64,000 nucleotides of DNA, from NCBI RefSeq assembly GCF_048544455.1, contig NC_133537.1, positions 152,374,058 to 152,438,057 on the forward strand, read 5' to 3'. This DNA comes from Silene latifolia (taxonomy: Eukaryota; Streptophyta; Magnoliopsida; Caryophyllales; Caryophyllaceae). The translations under genes and the position numbers were made by a program. How positions within the stretch are numbered: position 1 is the first letter of the stretch; every line of letters begins with the position of its first letter. The notes under the pieces were generated by a model. That model was not told the origin of the DNA, did no database searches, and saw only the letters and a list, made by a program, of their open reading frames with translations. Shown here one piece after another: positions 46,534 to 57,929 of the stretch.

Positions 46534-46781
46534 GTATATTGGAATATATAAATGCGTAATCGAGAATAATATCGAATTATTGAATAAGTTAGTATCTTAC
46601 CGATATTAGGAAGATATTCTTATCGTGTTTAGATATTCTTAGTACTATAAATTTGGATCGTTGTAATCGTTACAAAACACGAACATCAATAAAATACAAT
46701 ACGATTTATGCTTTTCTCCCCCTCGAATTTGTACGATTATATTCATAATCTAGTTAGGTTGGTTCATAAGGTTCCTTCACA
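46534..46781 (+). repeat. Putative solo LTR, about 250 bp
   Basis: The stretch TATATTGGAATATATAA...GGTTCCTTCACA has a TATA-like TATAAATTTGG near 46645 and an AATAAAA near 46688, like a small copia LTR. TTACA flanks it on both sides (46529-46533 and 46782-46786). No interior accompanies it, so it would be a solo LTR. The expected TG start is not perfect. Confidence 0.5.
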
Positions 46782-47911
46782 TTACAAGACAACTATATTA
46801 AAATTCTGCGTTACAAACTTACAAACTATCGGTTTGTATATGGAGATACAAAGTATAAAGTAGTAGATTAGTAGTAAAATTATACGTAAATTGAAAACAA
46901 AATCAGCATAAGTTATAGTATCCTCGATTCACCTAATGAGACGACTTCATTTGAACATCTTTAATAAACTAACAAAGCGATAACCATTTCATAATTGGTC
47001 TTTTGGACATTTTGAGAGTAGGCCTTACCTTCAATCAATTCAAGGACACTAAATAACTTGGTAATCCTTTAGAAGAGGAAATTGATTCCCATATGACTTA
47101 GCAAGAACCTACAAAGTATTGCTCATATAAAAAGTGAAATTAGAAAAACAATGAGATGATAATATAAATAACAAAATGAAATTAAGAAAAGAACTAACAA
47201 TTCCAAAAGCAAAATTAAACCAATTCATGCCAACATAACCAAACAAAAAAGTAATACTCATAAAGCATAATAATCAATTTTTTAAGAATCAAATAAGGTC
47301 GTAAGTATCTTAGCGGGTTGCGATTATTTCCATGTCAAATTTAAAGGGGTAAATGTGCATGAGGATTCATTGCAAATAACCGTTTTTTGAAAGGAAAATG
47401 AAAAGAGTGAATGAGAATTGAATGTTAAAAATTATTACACCTACTTGTTTAACTTCCATCATAATTGTTCATCGGTTAAAACCGTAGATTAAATTGATGG
47501 AAAAAGTTATGGTGAGTTAATCCATCAATTGAAATATTGATGAATGGTGGGGGTGTTTTATTAGGGAAGGATGGTGATTATTGAGTGTTAATAAGGGGAA
47601 CCCAAAAGTTGGTTAGTCTTTACTTTGATTTACTGATTAAATGTAGCTATAAATGACGTGAGGAGAGTGCTTTTGTCATCTAAGTAGCACTTTGAAGGCT
47701 TGGAGCTGCGCCACGTGGCACCTTGGTAGATACTCAACTATCTTTTTATAGATTTTATAGATTAACTATGCCACGTAAGATTCAAACGTGGCAGTCTGTA
47801 AACAAATGTGGCATTTCTAAATCCTGCGTGGCATTTCTAAATCCTATGTGGATTTGTCTACATGGAGTTTATGGGTCATTTTACTCTAGCCTTTTAATAG
47901 TATTTTATAGA

Positions 47912-49225
47912 TATATGATCTACATGACACCTATTTCACATGATTAATTAAAGTAGGATGAAATGATTAATTAAAAAACAAGTGAAGAGTTTAGATTGAA
48001 ATGTCGAAAAAGTTCCATATTTTGTGAGAATTTTTTTTCAAAGTTCCACAAAAACTTAAAAAAAAAATGATTATTAATTGTTCATATAAAGTTAAAGACC
48101 ATAAAAGAAAAGTGAATATGCAAAAAATAAAAATAAAAAACCTCAATATTTATACTCCGTAATTTTTAAGAAAAAAATGGCTTTCTTTAGATCTGACTCA
48201 TTTGATTACATGCATGTCGATGTCTTCTTTAAGTTCAAGCTCTACCAATATTTCGCATATAAAATGGAGAATTTTTTTTTTATTTTTTTTTTACGATTTC
48301 TTATTATTATGGGACTGATGACATAATGGAGTCTTTCTATTCCTGATAAACAAGGAAGTTTAAAATTCATGGTAGTGTTATTTTCTTTGTTTTATACAAG
48401 AAATAAATGAGGTTGGGTGAGAGATAGGCGAGGGAGGCAGGTTTGGGAGGAAAATGAGTGTTTTGTTAGGGTTACCAAAGGTATTTTATGGATAATTTCT
48501 AAAATGGAGCTTTTAGGATTGTGTATTTGTGTTAGATGTAGATGTAGATGTAGATGGGCTATATTGGACGATTTGCTATGGGCCAAGCAAATTGACGAGG
48601 CATGAGTATGGTGCGGGTATTTTGCAACTATTATTACTCTATATTTTAAAAATCACAAATTTTCATTTAAGACGGGTTAACTGATCAAGTAGTTAGGGTT
48701 AAACAAAAGCATAATGTTTATGAAAATTTAACAAATTTCTTTTATATGCACATGTGGGATGTGGGATGATACTAGGCTTATTTTAATATTAAGACGGATA
48801 TATCTATTTTAAAGGGAGACTAATTCGTATTAAAATTATAGAGATACCCACACTCCTATGTAGAAATAGGTCAATAATTGTCATGTGAATATATTGGGGA
48901 GGGGATACGAAAATATATGGTAAAAAAATATAGGTTATTAACATCTTGGGCTACTAATAAATTTGTGGCCCATAATATATTAAGGCTAATAAGATACTTA
49001 GATCCAATAAGTCGTTAATGAATTAGCAGCAATTTTAAAAATCAATATTAACCTGTTTTCAAATATTTATAATTTGATTACATTATCTATATTCTCTTTA
49101 ACTTTACTTATATTAGATTATACGGTGTATATTGATTATTAGTATTTTAAATTTTAAATTATATTTTGTGCAAATTAATCTTTTATATTTACGCATTTCA
49201 TCAAACTATTAGTATATTACCTATT
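47912..49225. other. Right arm of the outer Helitron, no gene seen
   Basis: This is AT-rich filler sequence. It contains a (GATGTA)n stretch at 48535-48555 and words such as AAGACGG-x-TATATC that recur elsewhere in the window. Small ORFs near 48392-48605 are low-complexity and not supported. Confidence 0.4.
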
Positions 49226-49262
49226 CAATCCCGTGCAATTTTTTGCACGGGTATAAAATTAG

Positions 49263-49395
49263 TATGATAGTCTTGAATGGAGGAATTGAGGAAACAAGTA
49301 TTCCAGCCAAAAAAAATATAATTTTGAAGGGAATATATTGACAGGATATGTGATAGTCTTGAATGGAGGAATTGAGGAAAGAAGTGTTCCAGCCA
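49263..49395 (+). repeat. Tandem duplication of an 84-bp unit
   Basis: The sentence TGATAGTCTTGAATGGAGG...TTCCAGCC occurs at 49265-49313 and again at 49349-49397 with few changes. The first copy is joined to the AAAAAAATATAATTTTGAAGGG part also found at 44605. The unit pre-dates the outer Helitron and records its empty site. Confidence 0.85.
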
Positions 49396-49397
49396 TG

Positions 49398-50075
49398 GTA
49401 TTAGCAACGCAAAAAGATTCTCTCTAGTACTCCACCCTCTTCATTATCTTCCAGTGCCTTTTAAGGGTCCGGATTTTATTTCGGAACGATCTAACGGTTC
49501 GCTATTTTGAAGAGGTGTAGAGGAAATAATAATTTTATATTATTGTATTAGAGGAAATGGAGAGAAGAGGTAATGGAGAGGATCCATCCTCATTAGCAAC
49601 AAGGATAATTCCAACAGTATAATATGCTAATGCTACTGTATATATATTATATTTGCAAGTTTGAAATGTCTATTTGATTCTTTCAATTCAACTTAGTTTC
49701 ATACTTTCATTCAATATATTTCAATTCAATTCAGTTCAATACTAACTCAATTCTATTTAAATAAATTCTTAATCTAAAGAGATGACTTCACATCAAAATA
49801 ATAGGGGTCTAAATGTAATATTGATAAATTTGAGAACAACAAAATAGAATCAACTTTTAAATTAACCTAAACTCTAGGAAAGGGAGATTTTTGGGTAGTG
49901 ATTTGGTTTTAATTTGATATTTAACCTCAAGAAATTCTCATACCTTTTTGGTTACAACAAATTGCAATTGAGAGAGCAAAAGGGAAAAACAATAAGAGTA
50001 AGGAGAAGTACAGTATATAAAAGCATTGATTGAATCTTGATAATTTTGAGGAGTAAAGTCAAAAGGGTTGTTGTT
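49398..50075 (+). promoter_or_regulatory. IPK upstream region with TATA box at 50014-50020
   Basis: TATATAA at 50014-50020, followed by AAG, lies about 56 bases before the IPK start codon. This is a plausible core promoter with transcription starting near 50045. A C/T-rich stretch CACCCTCTTCATTATC lies further up at 49431. AT-rich sequence fills the rest. No other ORF is convincing. Confidence 0.5.
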
Positions 50076-51261
50076 ATGGAGAAATGGCAGCATGAATATG
50101 AGCTCCGTAAACCCCTTCGCTGCATTGTCAAACTCGGTTACATTCCTTTCTTTACATCCATCATTTATTCTTATATCTACCTACCTACCTACCTCTTTTT
50201 TTTTTTTTTTTTTTAAAATAATTATAATTAATCGACACCTTGTATGGTATTGATAAACACAAATAGGGGGTGCAGCAATAACCTGCAAGAATGAACTGGA
50301 GAAGATGAATCAACAGAATCTGACACAAGTCACTACTCAAAAACCGTTGTTATATAAAAAAGCGGACGTTGTTAAAGCGTCCGTTGTAAAAGGTTATAAC
50401 AACGGTTGGTTTTCTTAAGGAAACCGTTGTTAAAAATATTAACACCAGTTTTAAGTATAAAAACCCGTTGTGAAAAGTGTGACTCAATTTTGGGGGGAAA
50501 GTTATAACAACGGGTTTTAATATACAAAACCGTTGTTATAACTAAAGACAACGGGTTGTTTGTAAATAACCGTTGTTGTTTGTTCTTAAAAAATAAAAAA
50601 AAATTAAATTAAATATTACTAGATGCATGCATAATTACGGCCCGTTAGAATTCCGATGCATGCATTATTACTGACATCCTTTGTACATATGAGCGGATAA
50701 TATGGAATGAGAAGGGTTAGTAATAAGATTTGAAGCAGCATTATTGAGAGATATGATGATGATTATGGCACAACTTTCTAACATATATATTAATTAAAAA
50801 GCAACTCAACCCACACATTGCTTAGTATATATACATTGCATTATCTCAACTAACATTTCCATTATCTCAATATATTCATCTCCAAACCCTAACTGCTAAA
50901 ACAAACTCTACTTAATCTTTCAAAACAAACTCCAAAAACTCCAACAAAATGAATGATTTCATCCTTAAGACTCTTACCATGATCGAGAACAACAACAACT
51001 TCATCCGCCGGTTCCTCCATATTGAGGAAAGTTTCAGGAGCTACCTTGCGGATGCTCGATCCGCACTGAAGCACGCCAAAGAAGATGGCTTGACGGAGCG
51101 GCGAGATTGCGGCTATATGACGATATAGCAGCTGGCGAACGGAACCTCCAAATAGCCAAGGAGGAGAGGACGGATACGATAGAGCGGAATAAGATCCTCT
51201 ATGAAAATATAAGAATTGCATTTTTATATATGTAATTTTTTTTTTAATTTATGTATTTATA

Positions 51262-51326
<65 letters not shown>

Positions 51327-54300
51327 TATGTTTATCTTGCTTCTTCATTGTTTTACTAACTAATTATGCGAACAATACTTAAACAAATAACATAATGGTC
51401 GATAAAAACACATACATGCAAAAGAAATAAATAGAAAAAGAAAATAATGACGATGAAACTAATGATTGGCGAGATTTACTGATAAATACTGAACGTAATA
51501 GACGATGAAATCAACGGTGTGGCGAGAAGATAAAGCGCGATGAGAAAGTGAGAAAGAGAGAAAGAGAGTGTGTGTTTTGTGTTTGTTTTGTCTGCTTTGT
51601 GTTTGTGTTTGTGTATTAAGGGTTGTGTTTTTGTGGGCTGCAGACTTGACTTGTTTGTGTGGTTTATAGTATGGAAGGTATTGACAACGGTTATTAAACA
51701 ACAACCGTTGTGAAATATGTTTTAACAACGGTTGTAAAAAACACCCGTTGTTAAATAAGTTTTAACAACGGGTTTCAAAAATAACCGTTGTGATTACTTT
51801 TCACTAACTTTGCGCCAATTTTGCGCCAAATTATTAACTGTGATTTGTGCATGTGTGACCGTTGTTAAAACTAATAACAACGGTTTTTATAACCATACCC
51901 GTTGTAATTGATTTTAGTAAAATTCGCGCCATACATTCTACAACGTCTATTGTGATTTTCGTGAATAATCGTTGTTAAAGGGGCGTTGTAGTTGCCTGGA
52001 TTTGTAGTAGTGAGTATGTATGCACTTGCGTGAATCCATGATGTCGTCGTCTGCTCCTCAACCTCAAGAAGTTGTTGTTGTTGGGATGGATTGGAGCACT
52101 AGACCTGGAAAATCACTTATTTCTGTTGATGTCAATCACATTGCGGATCAGCCTCTGCCAGATTCCACTAACTTCATTATTGTTCACGGTGCTGGTTCAT
52201 TTGGCCATTTTCAGGCCAGTCAATCCGGGGTACACAAGGGAGGACTTGATCAATCTCTAGTCAGAGCTGGCTTTGTTGCCACCCGCATTTCAGTAATCAA
52301 CCAAAAGCCCTTTTATACTTTGGAAATTATGCACTCATCTAACATCTAATCTAACCATTTATTGCTGCTTATAGGTCACCTCACTCAATTTGGAAATTGT
52401 TAGGGCACTCGCTCATGGTATCTTATATCTCACTGCAAATACACCCCAACCCCAATTTTTGTAAAGGAATATACATACATACTTTTAACTAGCTTGCCTG
52501 CCCAAATCAGCTTCTCCATTTCTTATATCTATATCTTTCCAATGCGATCGTAATATGAGGATCTTTTAAATAACCCTCTCTTGTGTGTCACTGATATGAA
52601 ATTAGACACTCCATCCTTCATATGACTTACTTTTTTTCTGTCGTTCATATGTATGGGCTTATGGTGATAGATATTTATCAAATCGATCTTTGACTACGGT
52701 TACCCGAGTATCTCATTTTGATTCATGATCTACACTTGGATGCATCAAACATATTAGCCATCTCCCTTAGTCTGATCTTTTCTAGCATTATATTCATGAA
52801 AAAAGACATTCATTGACACTCCAAAGTGCAATCTCTACAATGCGTATGCATACAGATTCACAATAACAAAGAAGCCAAGATTGTCATAAAACATAGACCA
52901 ACTAAAACACAGAAACACATACATTCTAGAAAAATATGCGAAACATACTCGCGTGAAGAGGGAGATGTACAGTAAAGGAGCATCAGCGTGTTTCATCCCA
53001 GTTTGCGATTATTGGAATATCCATAGACAATAAGAAATCTTACTGATGTTTATGTTATCTTGCAGAGGGTATCCCCTCAATTGGAATATCTCCATTTTCA
53101 AGTGGATGGACAACATCTCAGAGAAATGTTAGTGATTATTGCTGATAAAATAATTGTCACAGAAATTCTAGGGATTACTTCAACATCTTATCAACTGATG
53201 TCATTTTGTGAATTCAGGTTGCCTCTGCAGACATTGCTACTGTAGCCACAGCAATTAACTCTGGTTTTGTCCCTGTAAGTAATGTTTACTTTGGCAGTAC
53301 TATACGAAGTCTGAATACAGAACTCATCTTGATTGAGTGATATAGAAGATCCTATATCAAAAGATTGATGTATTCTTGCATAGTGCTCAGCTGTTGTCTT
53401 CTTCTTTGAGCTGTGGAGAGGAGTTGGTTGTCAAGTTAGCCATCTAATTTAACTATTCATTTATGGGGACATACTCTTGTCCGACTTGTCACTCTAGGAG
53501 ATAGGGTGTATAATCGCACCCGAGCCTTATCGCTCTGAGACTTATCTTATTAGAGCCAAAAAAAATGGTATGCATTACAAAAGTAGAGAAAGAGACTCTG
53601 TAGAAGCATTAGTATGATATTTAACGAATTAAAGGGTCCTCAAACATCTCTCTATTCACTTTAGAAACTAAATATTTTACATTTATAATTATAACTAGAT
53701 TTATTTGAAGACATGTCCTTGAACCCTTTTCCTCGTTTTTGGATGGAATCTTATGTAAGAAATGGGGTCAACCTGACACTTAATAGAGTCTGAGTAGTTT
53801 AATGTTAGTCATCTCATTGTTGTGTATCTTGGCCTCCTGGAGTATTACTTCATAATGATTAGGTTTGTCTATGCATCATAATTTTGTGTCTGATTTAGAT
53901 AATTTTTTTCAGGTCTTGCATGGAGATGCAGTACTAGATCACTCACAGGTTGCTCTTTCTTCATCTACTAATATAGCTCTGTTTGTTAGAGTAAGCAGCT
54001 AATGCTCCAGTACATATGTCAACAGGGCTGTACCATCTTGAGCGGGGATGTAATCATACGACATCTTGCAGATTCATTGAAGCCGGAATATGTCGTTTTT
54101 CTTGTATCCATTCTTAGTTCTTACTACCTGATTGGTTGTTCCAATCTGCTTATATCCTGGCATTTCAATAGATTTAGATTTCTTAAAAGTGTTTCTAGTA
54201 GCTTACTTAGAAATGAAGTTGTCTCACAATGTCAAAAGCTCCATTGTAACTAGACTTTAGTTTTTACCAGTTTCCTAATTTTGATCTGTAGTCAAACTGT

Positions 54301-54526
54301 GCTCACTATGCCTGTTTCCAATGCAATCATCTTTCTAGACAGATGTTTTTGGTGTATATGACCGTCCTCCATCAGATCCCGATGCGACATTATTACGTGA
54401 GATAGGTGAGTTGTGAGCAGACTCCATGAAGGGTGATGATGTATAATCTCAAATGAAATAACTTAGGATTTCGTATGTTTGTGTGCATAACAGTCAATCC
54501 TGCCCCAGAAACTATGAGTAAGCAAG
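50076..54526 (+). CDS. IPK: Isopentenyl phosphate kinase gene, exon 2 interrupted by CACTA, 3' exons missing
   Basis: Exons: 50076-50136; 50267-50330 continued at 52016-52292; 52375-52417; 53066-53127; 53218-53274; 53913-53948; 54026-54103; 54339-54405; 54494-54526. All have GT-AG borders and one open frame of about 259 codons once the transposon is removed. Motifs of the amino-acid-kinase fold are KLGGAAIT (residues 19-26), HGAGSFGHF with the catalytic His, GFVATRISVTSLNLEIVRALAHEGIP, VLHGDAVLD, CTILSGDVIIRHLA and TDVFGVYDRPPSDPD. The enzyme phosphorylates isopentenyl phosphate to IPP with ATP in the cytosol, feeding isoprenoid synthesis. The last 70 or so residues of plant IPKs are not found before the window end. 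They are deleted or lie behind a very long intron. With a transposon in the exon, the allele is probably null. Confidence 0.88.
50949..51235 (+). pseudogene. Small helical protein gene inside the CACTA element, one frameshift
   Basis: An ATG at 50949 opens MNDFILKTLTMIENNNNFIRR and ADARSALKHAKEDGL. At about 51100 the frame shifts and continues as LRLYDDIAAGERNLQIAKEE and RNKILYENIRIAFLYM to TAA at 51233-51235. This gives about 95 residues rich in Glu, Lys, Asn and Ile, likely all helix. A TATATATA lies about 120 bases upstream (50826). I do not recognise the family. Its position in the centre of a CACTA element suggests an element-encoded accessory protein or a captured fragment. Confidence 0.5.
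51262..51321. repeat. (TA)n microsatellite in the CACTA element
   Basis: About 28 uninterrupted TA/AT units lie just after the small ORF. Confidence 0.97.
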
Positions 54527-55572
54527 GTAAGTAGTTGACTTGTCATACCTAATACAGAGTAATAATTTACTTCAATGTTCCGAAAAAGCTCAAGTTTGCA
54601 CCTCAATTTCCAACTAATAGTTTACCCGCTCATAATGCACTTTGGGTCTGTTCTTTTCGGAACCAGGTCTATTTCCGGGCATGAGATAATGCGGTCTTTT
54701 AGAAAACAAGTCATTTCTGGTCGAATGGTTACAACCTTACTGGTTGAGAGACTTGGGACAAGTGGTGCTTTTTAAGGTTTTTGTCATATTACATGTTTTG
54801 AATTTTTGATTAACTCAAGGGTAAATCTCAAATTGGTTGATTGATGTGTTTAGTTCAAGTCATTTTTGGATTCGGAGGTTAAAGTTGAGTCAACATGGAA
54901 TTCAGCAAATTTGGGTTGGATGTGGTCAATTTGTGTTTTTGGCCATTTTCGAGTCATTTAGTTCATACTAGTCTAGATGTTGGGCTATTACAGAAAGGAG
55001 TGAAAACGAGAGTTAGAGAGAGAAAGTGTAATCACCCCAAAATTAAAAACCCCCAAATCAAAACCCTAACCTAATCCACCACATTCAGCCACCACCCGAC
55101 ACCCTCGCTCCTCTGCTGAGGCCATTTGTGTCCACGGAGATGAGGCGGTGTCTTTGCTCATCTCCGGCGGATCGATTTCCCCTGCCGTCGTTTTTTCTCC
55201 TCCCCGTCTGCGGTTCACCTTGGAGTGCGAAGTGCGGTACATCGTCGTCTCATCTCGTCTGTCGTTAATGTGGGCTTCGCTGACAACATCAGTCCAAACC
55301 CAGTTTACACAAGTAACAAACTTTTGCAGACAAAACCAATAGAAAATGGTACCATACCGGTCCAATGGCTGCCTTCTCGGTGATTTTGGCGTGTAGCTGT
55401 TTCATGGTGATTGATCATAGCCATTGCTTTTATCCAGTTGACTAGTAATCATCCTTTTCTGAGCAATAGAAAGGATAGGCTTCAGAATCACATGTTTTAT
55501 TGTTTTCCGTTCACATTGGCTGAGTGTAATTGTTAGCGGTCAACCCTTCGGTCACAATTTCTTTTCATATAA
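54527..55572 (+). other. IPK intron or flank, no gene recognised
   Basis: The sequence follows a clean splice donor (GTAAGT at 54527). It contains no recognisable remaining IPK exon. Short ORFs at 54575-54775 and 55066-55365 show no known motif. The C-rich stretch around 55060-55230 looks like the 5' part of some other gene or element but cannot be assigned. Confidence 0.35.
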
Positions 55573-56250
55573 ATGGTTCGGACTCCATCTGTGCCGGACT
55601 CCCGTCCCTCCGTACCCTTGTCCTGTCACCGAAAACCATATTTGCAACCTAGGGTGATCCCCCATTCCCCCCCCCCTGGTTTGGCCTGTTTATTGTGTTC
55701 TTGTGTCTCTTGTGTTTTGTCTTTGTCGTCCCTTTGTCCGGCCTTTTGCTTGTATGGCGGTGGTCCTGGGAGGCGTCGGTTGGTGATTTTCTTTTTATAT
55801 AAATGGTTCGGACTCCATCTGTGTCGGACTCCCGTCCCTCCGTACCCTTGTCCTGTCACCGAAAACCATATTTGCAACCTAGGGGTGATCCCCCCATTCC
55901 CCCCACCCCTGGTTTGGCCTGTTTATTGTGTTCTTGTGTCTCTTGTGTTTTGTCTTTGTCGTCCCTTTGTCCGGCCTTTTGCTTGTATGGCGGTGGTCCT
56001 GGGAGGCATCGGTTGGTGATTTTCTTTTTATTTAAATGGTTCGGACTCCATCTGTGTCGGACTCCCGTCCCTCCGTACCCTTGTCTGTCACCGAAAACCA
56101 TATTTGCAACCTAGGGGTGATCCCCCATTCCCCCCACCCCTGGTTTGGCCTGTTTATTGTGTTCTTGTGTCTCTTGTGTTTGGTCTTTGTCGTCCCTTTG
56201 TCCGGCCTTTTGCTTGTATGGCGGTGGTCCTGGGAGGTGTCGTTTGGTGA
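55573..56250 (+). repeat. Three tandem repeats of about 232 bp upstream of the LINE endonuclease
   Basis: Units start with ATGGTTCGGACTCC at 55573, 55803 and 56036 (spacings 230 and 233). They contain CACCGAAAACCATATTTGC, a poly-C run and TTGTGTTCTTGTGTCTC. They are nearly identical apart from C-run length and a few bases. The third unit loses similarity at about 56250. GC content is well above that of the surroundings. Because of the position they may act as LINE 5' promoter monomers. Confidence 0.85.
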
Positions 56251-56686
56251 AATTGGGTGTCTTTTGCGGGGTTCATGTTCAGTGCTCCTCTCCTTGTTTT
56301 TTGCCTTTTTATGGTAAGGGTGTGTGTTGGCCCTTGGCTGGGTGGTTACTGTCATGTTGGTGTTATTTCGACTATTGGGGTGGCTATGGTCATGAGGGTC
56401 ATTACTTTTTTTATCCTGGGTATGTTACGGGAATTTTTGTTGGTTCTCTCTAGTGTTGGTTGGATGTGTTGTGCGTGTTTGAGATTGATTTGGTAAGGGT
56501 TTGTAGTGCCATTTTCGCTCCGGTTTTCAATTGGTGTTATGTGAGACTTTTGGATGGCTACTGTTTTCTTCTGACCACCTCTGGTGAGCCTTTATGGGTT
56601 GGTTTCGTGGTGGGGGAATCGATGGGTTGTGTCGTTATGAGCCTGGTGTGGAGTTGGTTGGTATTGCTGTGGTGGTTCTTCTCTTT

Positions 56687-57929
56687 ATGAAAGGACTTTG
56701 TTGGAATGTTAGGGGATTTAATAATCCTCTTGCCCCTACAATCGCTAAGACTAGGGCGCTTCTTTCAAGTACTTATTTTGATTTTATTTTTTTAGCTGAG
56801 ACAAAATGTAAAGTAGCTTTAGTTGATCCTATGTTTCGTTCTTTTGGGTTTTCTCGGAGTTTTGGTGTTGATCTTTGATGAAACCAAAGGAGGTCTCTGG
56901 TTTGGTTTTAGACATGATGCCAATTTTGAATGTCTTCTAGCTTGTCAAAACTTCATTATTATCAAAGTCACGCAATGTAGCGGTAGTTTTTGGTACTTAT
57001 GTCTTATCTATGGCGAACCAGTCACCCATAAACGTGAAGCTGTTTGGAGTGATCTTAGTGAATGGATTCGATCTTTTGACAACCCTTTCCTCCTTATAGG
57101 GGACTTTAACCAAGTTGATTATCAAGAAGATAAATGGGGAGGTAGTAAGGGTCGGATTCCGGGGGCTGCTCTTTTTAATAAATGGAAAGCTGAGCATCTT
57201 CTGATGGATATTCCTTTTAAGGGGCCAAGGTTTACTTGGTGTAATAAGAGAGAAGATCATAGTGTAGTGTTGGAACGACTTGATAAGGGTTATGGATCGT
57301 GGGATTGGAATGACATTTTTCCGAATTCCGGTATTACTCATCTTCCTATTCAAGTTTCAGATCATGCGCCTATTATCTTTGAAACAGATCTAATTACTTG
57401 TAATGGTAGAAGACCTTATCGTATGGAGGCTTGGAACCTGGATTATGAGGAATGTATTCGTTTGGTTCATAACGGATGGACTGAGCCTGTCTCAGGCTCT
57501 GCCACCGTCAGAATGATACGTAAGTTATCAAGAGCTAGAAATTGTATGCGTCTTTGGTCTATTTCCAAGAGGAAAGAATGGAATAAGAAATGGAGTGATT
57601 TTGATGACAATCTGGTTGAAGGGCTCCACGATATTGAGACGAAGGGAGTGACTCGAACTTTCACCACTGCATATGCTAGTCAAGTGGAGTATGCTAAAGT
57701 CTCGGCTAAATATTGGAAACAGAGGGCCAAGATGAAATGGAACACCGAGGGAGATACATGCTCCAAGTACTTCTTTAATTGGGTTAAGGGTAGGGCGGCG
57801 GGAATTACATTCTTTGGGATTAAAATGGATAATGGGGAGTGGAATTTTGACAATGAGGGTATTAAGGGATTATTTGTCCAATTCTATTTTAGACTCTTTC
57901 GGGGAAGGAGCGAATCGGATCAATTTTGA
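56687..57929 (+). pseudogene. LINE endonuclease region
   Basis: The start at 56687 reads MKGLCWNVRGFNNPLA and FIFLAETKC (APE-type motifs). A frame change near 56870 then gives TKGGLWFGFRHD, CLIYGEPVTHKR, LLIGDFNQVDYQEDKWGG, GPRFTWCNKRE, VLERLDKG and the terminal VSDHAPIIFETD (about residue 180). A helical linker follows with WKQRAKMKWNTEGDTCSKYFF, common to plant LINE ORF2. The frame breaks again near 57925. It would nick target DNA. Confidence 0.85.

Larger units (their letters stand above)
45273..47911 (-). mobile_element. Non-autonomous Helitron (inner), minus strand
   Basis: On the minus strand it begins A|TCTATAAAATACTATTAAAAG at 47911, a typical plant Helitron start. It ends with hairpin CCCGTGATTTTCACGGG, ten bases, then CTAG|T at 45273. 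Both ends and the A/T target fit the Helitron rules. The interior has no Rep/helicase gene. It carries a Harbinger-type MITE and a solo LTR side by side, and GC-poor sequence otherwise. The CCACGT/ACGTGG words near 47760-47850 are part of its 5' region. Confidence 0.85.
44653..49262 (+). mobile_element. Non-autonomous Helitron (outer), plus strand
   Basis: It starts A|TCTACCTAG at 44653. It ends with a hairpin CCCGTGCA-TTTT-TGCACGGG (49230-49251), then TATAAAATTAG|T at 49262. Helitrons begin TC, end in a hairpin a few bases before CTRR, and insert between A and T. Here the last four bases are TTAG, one change from CTAG. Joining the flanks recreates a unit that exists uninterrupted 80 bases downstream (49331-49360), with one mismatch at the join. 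This is strong evidence for the exact borders. No Rep/helicase is present. It contains a second Helitron. Confidence 0.8.
50331..52012 (+). mobile_element. Non-autonomous CACTA element inside IPK exon 2
   Basis: It begins CACTACTCAAAA at 50331 and ends TTTGTAGTAGTG at 52012. It is flanked by the 3-bp duplication AGT (50328-50330 and 52013-52015). Subterminal arrays of AACCGTTGTTA/ACAACGGGTT in both orientations lie at 50340-50580 and 51680-51990. They differ from the GGCGAC repeats of the 25-kb CACTA, so it belongs to another family. It has no tnp2 gene. Inside are a small ORF (50949-51235) and a long (TA)n run. Confidence 0.92.

Noticed and set aside
49230-49251. Rho-independent terminator-like hairpin followed by T/A-rich sequence
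   Set aside because: This is a plant nuclear sequence. Position, A|T target and empty-site match make it a Helitron 3' hairpin.
50889-51221. Minus-strand 110-codon ORF in the small CACTA element
   Set aside because: It is antisense to the plus-strand helical frame, which has the better start, TATA context and composition.
55573-56453. Overlapping Pro/Cys-rich ORFs of 80-150 codons in the tandem repeats
   Set aside because: They repeat with the DNA units in several frames on both strands and show no known motif. The repeats are better read as non-coding monomers.
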